Shown in pieces: positions 44,901 through 56,600 of a stretch of DNA of 64,000 bases. The stretch's first letter is position 1. The number at the start of each line of letters is the position of its first letter. The notes under the pieces were generated by a model. It saw only the letters and a program-made list of their open reading frames with translations. It did no database searches and was not told the DNA's origin. Source of the stretch: Hypericum androsaemum (taxonomy: Eukaryota; Streptophyta; Magnoliopsida; Malpighiales; Hypericaceae); contig OZ023198.1 in NCBI GenBank assembly GCA_963995505.1, positions 6,348,558 through 6,412,557 of the forward strand, given 5' to 3'. Both the position numbers and the translations under genes were made by a program.

Positions 44901-46371
44901 TTTGTCTCCCTTTAAGATTGCCAAAGATGGCAGGCTAGCGGTTGCTGCCATGGTTTTGACTTTGCAAAACATTTAACCCAGCAAGTAGCATTTGGCAAGA
45001 AAGAGTGTCGTATGACAATCTAAGAAAAAAGATCTTATGGCGCCTAGCAAAAGACCATTGTTCCCTCCAATCCAAGATTAGGGACATCCCTTTTTCTGTC
45101 CTCATTTCCTCGTTCATATTGTGTCTTGCTTGTTGTTGTCATGCCTTGTCATTACATTCTTCTTGTTCATGCATATTTCCTTATTATCATCTATGTTTGT
45201 AGCCATGGAGGCCTTGTTATATGATTTTGATTAAAGTGTTTCAAGCTTTATTTGGCTACAAAGGCCTTGTTTAGCTAACCTTTGTCGTGCATTATCTAAG
45301 TCATCCCACATGAAGGAAAGTGTGTTCTTCAAATGTTGGGTGGAAGCTTCTATGTAGGAATCATTTTTAACCTAGCCCACCTCACATTGAGGACGACTGC
45401 ATTCTTGAACCCCTTTAAAAAAAATTTATTTTTGGTTTTAAGTGGGCCCCATACTTTGAAGGAATCAAGGCCCGGTATTAAGCATGGGAATGTGTAGAAC
45501 CATCCCAAGACAAGTTTGAACCTTGCCAAGATCAAGATGATTAACACTTTTACCTGCCGTATAAGCACCTCGCAAGAGCTGGGTTGCTTGGTGGTTAAAG
45601 CTCTCTTCTATGGGTAAGTGAGATTAACTTTGAAAAGAGTTTTATAATCGTGATGGGGCACCTGATCTAGTCAAACCTCTCTTTTGTTCACGATAAAATT
45701 GCTTAAATTATATTTGTTTTATACTAACATAACCTAATACAAAAGAGGTTTCGAAAGTTGTTTTATCTTTTTTTGTAACAGCTACTTCTATGGATCAAAT
45801 CAACCACATGTCGAAGTCAACTCAAGTCAAGTCTAGAAAGAAAAATGTTGGCTACTTTGCTAGCTGATGAAGGCTTCTCCTCCAACGGCTACAAACGACT
45901 ACTTGCGACTTGAAGGGATGCTTGAAGAGTTGCATGGAAAGCAAGCTCTAACGGCTACATGCAAAGGAGATCCTATAAATAGAAGACCAATCTAAAGACA
46001 AAGGTGGACCACGTGAGATAGAAGAAAGTGATTAAGATTAAAAGATAAAAATTTAGCAAGAGCTGAATACATACATCCAAGAGAGAAAAGCTGGGATAAC
46101 GTGTGTTAAGACAAAGAACAAAATAGAAAATCATTGTCTAGAATACTTGCTCAACTTCGGTGTGAAGCTCTCAGAATTATATTTATAAGAGCAATGATAA
46201 GCTCAAAGGTTTTTAGAGATCTTGTAAATCTAGTGGTGGTAGCTAGCCGTAGCCAGTTAAAACTAGTGCATTGAGAGGTTGCTAGTGAGCCTGTAAAATT
46301 AAAGCGGTAGCTAGCTGGAGTCTGTGAAGATAATGTGTCAAAAGATTGCAAGTGAATTTGGTAAACTACGC
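44901..46371. other. Retroelement debris and spacer
   Basis: No conserved protein is found. 45770-46140 looks like part of another LTR (TATAAATAG at 45974-45982 after CTCCAACGGCTAC and TCTAACGGCTACATGCAAA), without a partner copy in the window. GCTTGGTGGTTAAAGC at 45588 resembles a tRNA A box but has no B box. Confidence 0.4.
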
Positions 46372-47125
46372 TCATAATTGCTAAGTTGAATATAATATGA
46401 TAAAATTAGACATGCCAATGCTATGGTAACAAAATTCCTGCTTAAATCAGCAGCAGCCGCTTCTTCACCACTCCTCCGCGCCACCCACCTCAGGCTAGGT
46501 TTGGTTTCTATTCCCCTATCTGCAGCTAGATGGCTTATTGGCAACAAATGGCCTTGCATTGCTGTACAAGGTAGTACGGTTGAGCAAACATTTCGGGGTT
46601 CTTTGTCCTCGCACTACATTCTAACCCAATGTCAGTCCCTCATAAACTTTCATCATTCAGCACCAGGAGCTAGAGCATTTTTTCAACCCTAAAAAATAAG
46701 AGTAAAATTGTAAATCCATATCTATGAGAGTACCAGATGGATTCTTTTTTGTCCAAGAAAGTGGTGAGCTAATAACAAAAAATGCAAGAAGAACAATGAT
46801 TTAAGTAATTGTGATAGTTTTGCAATACTTCCAACCAACTATGACGAGGCCAAAATTTGTAATAGTCTTCATGTGATATGGTCCTAAGAGATAATCTGAG
46901 ACAATTTCCTATTATCTACTATGATTGCGCTGCCCTCATTTTGAGTACATGGAACAATAAGTTTTGGGACGTTTGACAGTATATTGATGCAATGAGATCA
47001 AAGATCAATCTCTGCTGACAACAAGTTCTTGGCGCAATAAGTAAATAAAATGGTGACATTCATCACAAGAAAAAATTGATAGAAAAACAAGAAGCCTTAC
47101 ATTACAAATCAAAGACGGGATTAGT
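46372..47125 (-). pseudogene. Partial duplicate of the AKR2 locus
   Basis: 46372-46626 matches 49031-49290, a short piece (about 46629-46662) matches 49818-49855, and 46660-47125 matches 50704-51128, all in the same order and orientation. The last block covers the start of AKR2 exon 6 and nearly all of the intron before it. About 0.5 kb and 0.85 kb present in the right copy are missing, including exons 7 and 8. It is a non-coding truncated tandem duplicate. Confidence 0.8.
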
Positions 47126-47154
47126 GTTTAAAATTAACATTTAAATACAGAACG

Positions 47155-48525
47155 GTGCGAGAAAGATAAGGAAGAGTGGGTGAGATTTTTTTTATAAAAG
47201 TGAGCAAAGGGTTAAAAGCAAGGTTTTCAAAAACGACCCGAAGAGCGACCCGCTTTTGCCTCCAAGTCATGGTCGGACCGGTCTGATCGGTTAGAATGTT
47301 GGTCAGACTAGTATTTTTTGAATTAAAAAAATATTTTTATTTATATTTTAATTACCCATACCCCACTACCCAACCCTATACCTCGGTTACTCTTTCCAAA
47401 ATAATAAATAGGTACAATTTTTTCTCTCATTTTTTACCCACCATAACTTTGAAATCTAAAAAAAAAAGAAAATTCCACCAAAATCAAAAACACTAACCCA
47501 AAAAATCATGATTTTTTGACCCACCATCAAGAAAATCCTATTTTTTTGGTTAAACCTTACCAATCGAAAAATACGGGGTAAAAAATTTGGTCAAACTACC
47601 AAATCCGACTATTTTTGGGTGGTTCGTAAGGTTGGCAATTTTTTTTCCAAATTCGGTACGCTATTCATAATGAATTATGGTCCGATCGGTCTGAACGCCA
47701 GTCGAACCGCGTATTTTAAAATCTTGGTTAATAGTGAGGGTATTTTGATAATTTCATGTCACAATTTAACTTCATTTGAGATAAAAATTAGTCTCAAGGA
47801 CTAATGAGTCAGATTTCTCAAAACTCAGGAACTAATTTATTAAGAACTGTATTTTCTAATACATTATGTCAAACCTTAAAACACTTTTGAGTATTTCTCC
47901 AAGCTAATATTACATGAAACTCCTTATCCCTCGTGTCTGCATCTACTTTCGAGACACGGTGAACTTAGATACAATTTTTTTGCTGTTAGGAACCTATAAT
48001 TTATTATTATAACATATTTTAACAATGCTACGTCACATCATATCATGTTTGACTATAATTTGGAGTGGCAAAATTATAAAAGATATCTGCTATTTTTGTT
48101 TGTGATTAACAATCAAAACTTCATTCATTTCGTTGTTCATGGCACATAAAAATAATCCATTGTTTCCGAGAGTATAGTATGGTAGCGAATTACCTATCTA
48201 ATTTTTTTCTTGAATTTCCCAAGGGCCTTGATGTATTGCACCCCCCTCCCCTCGGCTGTGTTACCATGTTACTTCAAGACAGTACCGAAACTATCCCCAT
48301 GTAATTTCTGTTTTGAATAAATAATTGATACTAAAAAAATATCTCTAATTATTATTCTAGAAGTGTTAACAATAGTATAAAAGGGGAAGATCAAGGTCCA
48401 ACTCATGTATCGCCGGTACAACTTGTAGAAATGAGGTTGTGGTGGGGGAATGTTGGGGCGCTTGTGTAGATATCCAAGCAACTTTTTCCGTTTTCAAGAT
48501 TAGAGAGAGAAATGTCTATATATCC
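47155..48525. repeat. Dispersed repeat C, copy 2
   Basis: Matches 20405-21135 in two blocks (47155-47218 plus 47727-47800, and 48243-48525). It is interrupted by a hAT-like element at 47219-47726. The central part differs from copy 1. Confidence 0.75.
47219..47726. mobile_element. hAT-like MITE (508 bp) with 8-bp TSD
   Basis: The ends are inverted: CAAGGTTTTCAAAAACG left, CAAGATTTTAAAATACG read inward from the right (14 of 17 identical). Subterminal GGTCCGATCGGTCTGA-like blocks are also inverted (near 47271 and 47681). GTTAAAAG at 47211-47218 and GTTAATAG at 47727-47734 are the 8-bp duplication with one change. The related repeat at 20468-20475 has a single GTTAAAAG and no insert. No coding capacity. 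Confidence 0.85.
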
Positions 48526-49030
48526 AAGACAAGTTTGTATTATACTGGGTTTTTCATGGTTGTATCATGGGGTCCGGGATAGGATTTCCTCTCGCAGCTT
48601 AACGTGTGGGTGTTTTTCTATTGTATTCTTTTTCTCCGGTCATAGATTTTTCCTACTAAATTTTTCAACAGTTAGATTTTAATAAGGCCCACAGTTGTAA
48701 CTTTATAATGCTGTATAACTGTTAGCATCTATAAGGGTTTTAGTTGTAATTAACGGGGAGTTTCTGTTGTATTTCCTGGGTTGCCGTTGCTACCTTGCCC
48801 ATAAATTTTGTTGTGATGTTTGTTCATGGAATGAAATTTGCCTTTTCCAAAAAAGTTATTATATCCAGGACAATTTGAATTCGTGATTGGATTCCTCACG
48901 CTATCTAAATATTATTGCAGCACAATGATCATTATACTTGTTGCTTCGTGGGTGGGTGTTTAGTTACACGGATGTTAATAAGTGATTCACTCAAATCAAA
49001 TCAGCAAGCTCTTATTAAGGAGTTCTAATC
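48526..49030. other. Spacer, possible non-LTR 3' end
   Basis: 48700-48860 reads like the 3' UTR of a transcript or LINE on the + strand (CATGGAATGAAATTTGCC followed by a short A-rich stretch). Nothing coding is recognised. Confidence 0.3.
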
Positions 49031-49503
49031 CGCTCATAATAATTGCTAAGTTGATTATAATATGACAAAATCGGACATGCCAATGCTATGGTAACCAAAT
49101 TCCTGCTTAAATCAGCAGCAGCCGCTTCTTCACCTCTCCTCCTCGCCACCCACCTCGGGCCGGGTTTGGTTTCCGTTCCCGCACCTGCAGTTAGATGGCT
49201 TATTGGCGGCGAGCGACCTGTCATTGCTGCACAAGGCAGTACGGTTGAGCGACGATTTCGGGTTCCTTGTCCGCCCGCTGCATTTCTAACCCAATAATCA
49301 CTTGCTTCCTTCTGGTCCAAACAGACATCATTGTTTCCATGTCTGAACAATATAATGCAAACATGTCGTTGACGTAGTTGCAGATAAGTTTGCATAGGCT
49401 TACGTTGTCTAAAAGCATTATGATCTGCAGAGGCGTATGCATAACCACCCATACTGTCTTCCCCATCATGTAGAGTACCATTCACACGATGTTCACTGAC
49501 CAC
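49031..49503 (-). other. Duplicated block with a 162-codon open frame, unknown
   Basis: Part of this block (49031-49290) recurs at 46372-46626. On the minus strand a frame runs 49503-49015 without a stop, starting at ATG 49503 (MVSEHRVNGTLHDGEDSMGG), and on the + strand 49088-49297 encodes a short Ala-rich peptide starting MVTKFLLKSAAAASS. I recognise neither. Both reading frames are altered in the other copy, so neither is supported as a gene. Confidence 0.25.
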
Positions 49504-50098
49504 TGGGCGTACAACTGTGGGTGACGTATACTAGTACTACTGAAACATTTCAAGAACCAACACAGAAAGGATTGCAGCATCCTCGTATTCGCGGTACTAT
49601 CAACGATACTCTTTTCTTGGTACAGTTTTCCGAGATTGCAGGATACTCTTTTCTTACTTCTTCACAAGAAAAAAAAGAACCAACACAAATCAACTGCTTT
49701 AAGTACACCTCACCTCTTACCTAAGCAACTGCTAAAATGCATTTTACTCTCTTGAATATTTGCCAGGTTTTTTGGAGAATAATCTTTGCCAGGTTGGCTC
49801 GAAAGATCTCAATGCTACAACGTCGGTCCCTCCCAAACTTTGGCTTCATATGTTCAGCATTCGGCAAAGAAGATGACCAAGTACTACCAAGCGAAATAAG
49901 TTTGCAATCGTAGGTCAATTCGGAAAATACATGATAATCCATGCCTATTTAATCCTGAATGGCACGTACTCAACAAATCGACTATGCAACAGAAAGATCT
50001 TCATTTGACACCAGCAATTAGACAACAATAAAAACAACTTGTGCACAGAAGACCACAGTTTCCAGGATTTAAAACATAGAGCCGATAAACCCTGAGAA
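49504..50098. other. AKR2 3' flank
   Basis: Likely AKR2 3' UTR directly after the stop (50098 down to roughly 49980), then spacer. Nothing else is recognised. Confidence 0.45.
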
Positions 50099-52210
50099 TC
50101 ACAGAAATGCATCCTTCTCTAGTAACTTCAGCACTTCATGCTGGTTGTTGAGCTTGGCAACGTCTATAGGTGTTTTGCCATCCATGTTCTGGAGAGTGCT
50201 GAAACATCAAGGAACTATAGTGTCATTGACCTTGGAGTACATCATATCGTATATGCAGAAAGAGTACATCATCGGGTTATCTACTTACACAGCAGCACCA
50301 GTTTCCAGTAGAAGGGCTACACACTCCTTTCTTCCATAACCAGCAGCGTAATGCAAAGCTGTGTTCTTGTTCTTATCCAGTGCATCCACGGCTGCTCCAG
50401 CCTCAAGAAGGATTTGGGCACACTTCACCTGATGAACCGAAACCAACGAAGACATTTACTCCTAAATCTGTTCTTTGTTAATTGTTACAACTAAGCAAAG
50501 ACAACAGAACAAGAGCCCTACACGAATTAACTAACTGGCTCACAACGAGGTAAAAAATTCAAATTCAAACCACTAATGCCCTTCAAGCAGAGAGAAGCTA
50601 AAGAGTTGGCGAAAAAATAAAATGACTAGCGAAGACAAACCTCCCCATATCCACATGCAAAATGCAATGCTGTTCTTCCCTCAGAATCCTCTTCATCCTT
50701 GTCAGCACCAGCGGCTAGAGCATTTTTCAGACCCTAAAAAAAAGCGTAAGATTATAAATCCATGTCTATGAGGGTCCCAGATGGATTCCTTTTTGTCCAA
50801 GAAAGTGGTGAGCTAATAACAAAACATGCAATAATTCCAACCAACTATGACGAGGCCAAAATTTGGAATAGTCTTCTTGTGATCTGGTCCTGAGAGATAA
50901 TCTGAGACAATTTCCTATTATCTACTATGATTGCGCTTCCCTCATTTTGAGTACATGGAACAATAAGTTTTGGGACGTTTGACAGTATAGTGATGCAATG
51001 AGATCTAAGATCAATTTCCGCTGACAACCAATTCATGGTGGCAATATGTAAACAAAAGTGTGATTCATCATAGGAAAAGAATGATAGAGAAACAAAAAGT
51101 CTGGCATTACGAATCAAAGACGGGATTGGTATGATACCTCAGCGTCACCAGTGCTAGCACAATTGTGGACAATGGACTCATCTTCATTTCCTTCATCTGC
51201 CTCGTCTTGCGCAGAATCTGCAGAAGTTGTTGCTTCTCCAGAAACTGCAAGGCCCATTGCCTCCCCCAGCTTTTGTAGGACATCTTTGTCATTCCAATAC
51301 CTGGTGAAGCACAAATTTCGTTACCTCAGTCAGTTTGAGTATGTGCCTCCATCATAATTTAAAATACATAACATATTCCAGTTATTCACCTCATCATGGC
51401 CGCTGGGCCACCGGTCTCTATCTCTTCAAGAATAGGCTTTAATGAAGGGTCTTCTTTAATCCGAGCCATGCGTTCCTCAATCTGGTCCTTCTGAGTCGGG
51501 TTCGTCAGACTCTCAAGCATTTGAGACATCGACGGGTCCTAAAGGGATTTCCAGGCTTACTTTTGTAGTCATGAACGAACCACAGAAAATAATAATAAAA
51601 AAGGTGAAAGAGAAGCCAAAACTGTACCTGCATTAATGCATTGCCAAGGCGTTCGGCCATAGTCATAAACTGAGGATTCTGCATGACCTGTTGCATTGTC
51701 GAATAGTATTGCTCTGTATCGAACTGAGGGACGGCTTCCTCCGCTGCTGCTCCTCCAGCACCATGAAGGGTCTTCTGAAGCTGTTCGGCCATCTGATTGA
51801 ACGAAGGATCTCTGGCTATTTGCTCAGCCAGCTCCTTGATGCTCGGATCCTGTGAGAAAAGAGCCAATCTGTATATCAAATGTAATATTTGTAGGAATAA
51901 CCACCCACCAACTAATTAAGGAATAACAAGCCAGGCGTTTATGATTACTCCGAAAAGAGAATTACTAGGAATTCGGATAGAGTAATAAAGGGAAAAGGGT
52001 GTGTAGTACATTGAGGAGGCCGGACATGGCGGAGAAATCAAAGGGGTTGGGAGGGAACCCTCCAGCTGATTGGGGCTGGGACTCGTTCTCGGCTTTCTCA
52101 TCTATCAAAGTCAACAAACATCCATTCTATCAGCAAGAAGATAACAAAGTCAACAGACATCATGTCGAGGCTACTTCAGTCAGCTTACCCTTGTTCAAAT
52201 TGGAAGCCAT
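50099..52210 (-). CDS. AKR2: AKR2, ankyrin-repeat receptor/chaperone for chloroplast outer-envelope proteins
   Basis: A cytosolic factor that, in Arabidopsis, binds newly made tail- and signal-anchored proteins and delivers them to the chloroplast outer envelope. Eight coding exons with GT/AG borders: 52189-52210, 52010-52101, 51628-51849, 51390-51538, 51138-51300, 50641-50733, 50289-50428 and 50099-50198. They give 326 residues (Arabidopsis AKR2A has about 340). Order: N-terminal [18 protein letters not shown]; two STI1-like repeats with [20 protein letters not shown] and [21 protein letters not shown]; an acidic linker [15 protein letters not shown]; ankyrin repeats with [14 protein letters not shown] (from about 234) and [20 protein letters not shown] (from about 268); C-terminus LLEKDAFL. 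The start MASNLNK is the first ATG after a probable 5'-UTR intron. No break is seen. Confidence 0.93.
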
Positions 52211-52294
52211 AGACAGCAGCTGCTAATAAATCAAAAAAGAAAAAAGAATCAGAATCGGACACAACCTCTCTAGATGTTATATATAAATCCTTAC
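52211..52294 (-). other. Probable 5'-UTR intron of AKR2
   Basis: On the minus strand, TCTGGG followed by GTAAGGATTT (donor, first intron base 52294) and TTTATTAGCAG (acceptor near 52225) lie just upstream of the ATG. The leader exon would be upstream of 52294, in CTTCTCTCTGGG. Confidence 0.45.
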
Positions 52295-52316
52295 CCCAGA
52301 GAGAAGAAACCCTTGT

Positions 52317-52341
52317 ATTGGATTGGATTGGATTGGATTGG
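52317..52341 (-). promoter_or_regulatory. Five tandem CCAAT units upstream of AKR2
   Basis: The + strand has ATTGG repeated five times without a gap, so the AKR2 sense strand has CCAAT five times, about 110-130 bases before the ATG. CCAAT is the NF-Y core binding site. Whether this is a promoter element or a pentamer microsatellite in the leader is open. Confidence 0.4.
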
Positions 52342-52344
52342 AGC

Positions 52345-53539
52345 AGTAGGAGGTTTATTCAACACCACCAACCACCGCACAAGTCGGTCAATACCCAACA
52401 CAAGATAGATTTCCACCCAAAAATAAAAAACAAATAAAAAGGAAGGATAGATAGGGAAGAGGAAGCCAACAACCTCCACACGACCGACTTCTAATCCTAT
52501 GGGCCACCTACCTACTTTCCACTATTGGGTCCAGCCCATAAGGTTCTACGGCCCCTCAGGTCCTCTAATGTATAAGTTTCATCCAAGAAAGTTTTATTTA
52601 GGGAGAAAAATCAAATTTTTAGCGATATCAAAGGTTGAGATCATAGGAGCTCTTTGAAACGAAGCATCTCCGACGTTATCCCTTGGACCAATGTTCACAT
52701 CTTTCTAGTAACCATAATGTTTCTTTGATATTTATGTGTTAATCTCTGTGAATTTTTTTTGGCCGCTCATACAAAATACTTTAGCCAGTAACGAGCACGG
52801 CCAAAATTTTAATTAATTGACCAAAAAATTACTTGGCCAAGGGAAAAAGTTACTTGGCTAAAAATTACATTATTTTCACACAAAAAATTTAAATACATAC
52901 TTGACTATATATGGACTCAAGATACTTTGTCTACATTTTGGGACATCAAAGAGGAGCTATAGTTTAAGCATTCTGACTTGCGTCCACAACATCACTCGGA
53001 AATATGCAGCTACCCGATTACTGGTCAAATTATCACATATCCCTAAATTGTGAAGCGGCAGTTAACGCCACTCATATGTATTTTTATTAGAAAAATGTAA
53101 TATCGGACAAAAAAGGAAATGGAACTTAAGAAAAAATAACGGAAAATGTCTTCGTATCTCTAAGATTGGACCTCATCATTGTTAGAATCCGTTTCAAAAT
53201 TTGATTAGATTCGTCCATAATTTGATTCGAATTCGTGGTGAGACGAATTGAATCGGTTCAAGATTTTTATAATTTGTCGAAGCAGAAAATTCTATTTGAG
53301 TCGAATTTGTCCATGTTATGTATAATTTTTTTTATATAAATAGGTATTGATGTGAAAAGGGGATAAACATGTGGAATTGAAATTTTAAAACTTATCCACA
53401 TAAAAAAAAACCATGTATAAATCTAAAGTCGAACTATCCTCATATAATATCAGCCATCGATATCTCTCCCCGAAATTCTAACGAACCAAATTATCCATGT
53501 GTCTCTCGAATTAACCAATCAAACCCTCCCTCTCCGTCA
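52345..53539. other. AKR2 upstream region and spacer
   Basis: AT-rich. 52750-52910 has several ACTTGGC(C/T)AA motifs. 53180-53320 has repeated TTCGAATTCGT-type words. No protein is recognised. Confidence 0.4.
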
Positions 53540-53547
53540 TATAAATA
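53540..53547 (+). promoter_or_regulatory. TATA-like box before the decamer satellite
   Basis: TATAAATA at 53540-53547 is followed by a CA/CT-rich leader-like stretch (53555-53665) that runs directly into the satellite. It fits a plant core promoter reading rightward, but there is no coding sequence to support it. Confidence 0.35.
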
Positions 53548-53669
53548 CAAAACCCTCACACACATTTTTTTCTCTTTAATTTTGAGAATTGCACAGCTCT
53601 CTCTTTTACAAAAATCTCAAAATTTGCCAAAACACTTCTAGCCCAACGACACAAGGCGTTGCCAAAATT

Positions 53670-56600
53670 TTGATGCCTATTTCTTTCCTTTCTATGCCTT
53701 TCTTGTCTTATCTTGCATTTTCTTTACTTATCTTGCCATTTTATGATTTTTTCTTGCCTTTTCTTACATTTTTTCCTTTTCATGCCTTTTTATTGCCCTC
53801 TCTTGCCCTTTTTGCCATTTCTTGCCTTTTATTGCCTTTTCATGCTTTTTTTCTTGCCTATCTGGCCTTTACTTGTCGTTTCTTACCTTTTCATGCCTTT
53901 TCTGTGCTTATCTTTCATTTTCATGCCTTTTTCGTGCCTTTCCTTGCCTTTCCTTGCCTTATCTTGCATTTTCTTTCCTTATCTTGAATTTTCTTTCCTT
54001 TTTCTTGCCTTATCTTGTATTTTCTTGCCATATCTTACTTTTTCATGCCTTTTTCTTGCCATATCTTTCCTTTTCATGCCTTTTCCTTACATTTTCTCAT
54101 CTTTTATTGCCTTTTCATGACTTTTTCTTGCCTTTTCTTTCCTTATCTTTCCTTGTCTTGCCTTTCTTGCATTTTCTTGCCTTTTCTTTTCATATCTCGC
54201 CTTTTCTTGTCTTTTCTTGCATTTTCTAGCATTTTCTAGCATTTTTCTATTGCATGCCTTTTTCTTGCCCTTTCTTACCATTTTTGCTATTTCTTGCCTT
54301 TTCTTGCTTTTTCATGTCGTTTTCTTGCCTTTTCTTGCCTTTACTTGTCTTTTATTTCCTTTTCTTACATTTTCAGGCCTTTTCATGCTGTTTCTTGCGT
54401 TATCTTACCTTTTCTTGCGTTAGCTTTCATTTTCTTGCCTATCTTGCCTTTACTTTTCTTATCATGCCTTTTGTTTCCTTTTCATGCATTTTCTTGCCTT
54501 ATCTTGCCTTTTCATGCCTTTTTCTTTCTTTTTCTGGCCTTATGCTGCATTTTCTTCCCTTATCTTATTTTTTCATGCCATTTTCTTGCATTTTCTTGCC
54601 CTTTCTTACCTTATCTTTCCTTTCATGCCTTTTCATGACTTTTTCTTGCCTTTTCTTTCCTTATCTTTCCTTATCTCGCCTTTGTTGCCTTTTCTTATTT
54701 TTTCTAGTCTTTTATTACCTTATCTTCCCGTTTCTTGCCTTATTTGTCTTTTCTTTCCTTTTCATGCCTTTTTATTGCCTTTTCTTTCTTTTTCTTGCCT
54801 TCTCTTGCCTTTCTTGCCATTTCTTGATTTTCCATGCCTTTTTCTTGCCCTTTTTTGCCTTTACTTGTCTTTTCTTGCCTTTTCTTGCCTTTTCTTGGCT
54901 TATCTTTCCTTTTCTTACCTTTTCTTGCCATTTTTTCCTTGTCTTTCATTTCTTGCCTTTTCTTGCCATTTTGTGCCTTTTCTTGCCATTTCTTACCTTT
55001 CTCTTGCATTTTCTTGACTTTTCATGACTTTTTCTTAACTTTCTTTCCTTGTCTTGCCTATTCTTTCCTTATCTCGCCTTTGTTGCCTTTTCTTGCTTTT
55101 TCTTGGCTTTTCTTTCCTTTTCATGTTTTTTCTTGCCTTTCCTTGCCCTTTCTTGCATTTTCTTGCCCTTTCTTGCCTTCTCTTGCCTTTCTTACATTTT
55201 CTTACCTTTTTTTGCCTTTTCTTTCTTTTTCTTTCTTGCCTTCTCTTTCCCTTTCTTACCTTTTCTTCCCATTTCTTTCCTTTTCTTGCCTTTTCTTTCC
55301 TTTTCATGCCTTCACTTATCTTTTCTAGCCTTATCTTGCGTTTTGTTGCCCTTTCTTGCCTTTTCTTGGCTTATCTTGCCTATTCATGCCTTTTTCTTTC
55401 CTTTCTTGCCTTATCTTGTCTTTTCTTTACTTATCTTGCCTTTTCATGCCTTTTTCCTATCTTTTCTTGCATTTTCTTTCCTTTTCATGCCTTTTTCTTG
55501 CCATTTCTTTCCCATTTTGCCGTTTCTTACCTTTTCTTGCATTTTTTACTTTTACTTGTCTTTTCTTGCCTTTTCATACCTTTCCATGCCTTTTCTTGGC
55601 CTATCTTTCCCTTTCTTGCCTTTTTTTGGCTTATCTTTCCTTTTCTTGCCATTTCTTTCCTTTTCTTACCTTATCTTGCCTTTTCTTTCCGTATCTTGCC
55701 TTTCCTTTTCTTTTTCTTGCGTTTTAATGCCTTTTCTTGCCTTATCTAGTATTTTCTTGCCATATCTTATTTTTTCATGCCTTTTTCTTATCTTATCTTT
55801 CCTTTTCATGCATTTTCTTACCTTTTCCTTGCGTTTTCTTGCGTTTTCTTGCCTTTTTATATCTTTTTCTTGCCTTTTCTTTTCTTATCTTTCCTTGTCT
55901 TGCCTTTCTTGTATTTTCTTTCCTTATCTCGCCTTTTCTTGTCTTTTCTTGCCTTTTCTTTCTTTTCATGCCTTTTTCTTTCCCCTTGTTGCCCCTTTTG
56001 CCATTTCTTGCATTTTCTTGCCATTTCATGTCTTTTTCTTGCCTTTTCTTGTCTTTTATTACCTTATCTTACATTTTCTTGCCTTTTCTTGCATTTTCTT
56101 ATGTTATTTTACCCTTTCTTGCCTTATCTTTCCTTTTATTGCATTTTCTTGCCTTATCTTGCCTTTACTTACCTTCTTATGTCTTTTCCTTGCCTTTTCA
56201 AGCCTTTTCTTGAATCTCTTGGCTTATCTTGTCTTTTCTTGCCATATCATGACTTTTCAAGCCTTTTTTGTCTTTTCTTCATTTTCTTGCCTTCTCTTGC
56301 CTTTTCTTGCCTTTACTTGCCTTTTCTTAGCTTATCTTGCCTTATCTTGCCTTTTCATACATTTTTATTGTCTTTTCTTGCATTATTTTGCCTTTTCTTT
56401 TCTTATCATACCTTTTTCTTGCCTTATTTTTCATTTTCATGCCATTTTGTTGCATTTTGTTATCTTTCATTTTCATGCCATTTTCTTGCATTTTGTTGCC
56501 TTTTCTTATCATTCCTTGCCTTTTTCTTGCCTTTTCTTTCCATATCATGCATTTCCTTTGTTTTTTTCTTGCCCTTTCTTGCCTTTACTAGTCTTTTCTT

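Noticed and set aside
45585..45650. tRNA-like A box (GCTTGGTGGTTAAAGC)
   Set aside because: No B box follows at a suitable distance and no cloverleaf can be formed.
49088..49297. Short Ala-rich, organelle-targeting-like peptide (MVTKFLLKSAAAASS)
   Set aside because: It diverges in its duplicate at 46423, lacks a mature domain, and the opposite strand is open too.
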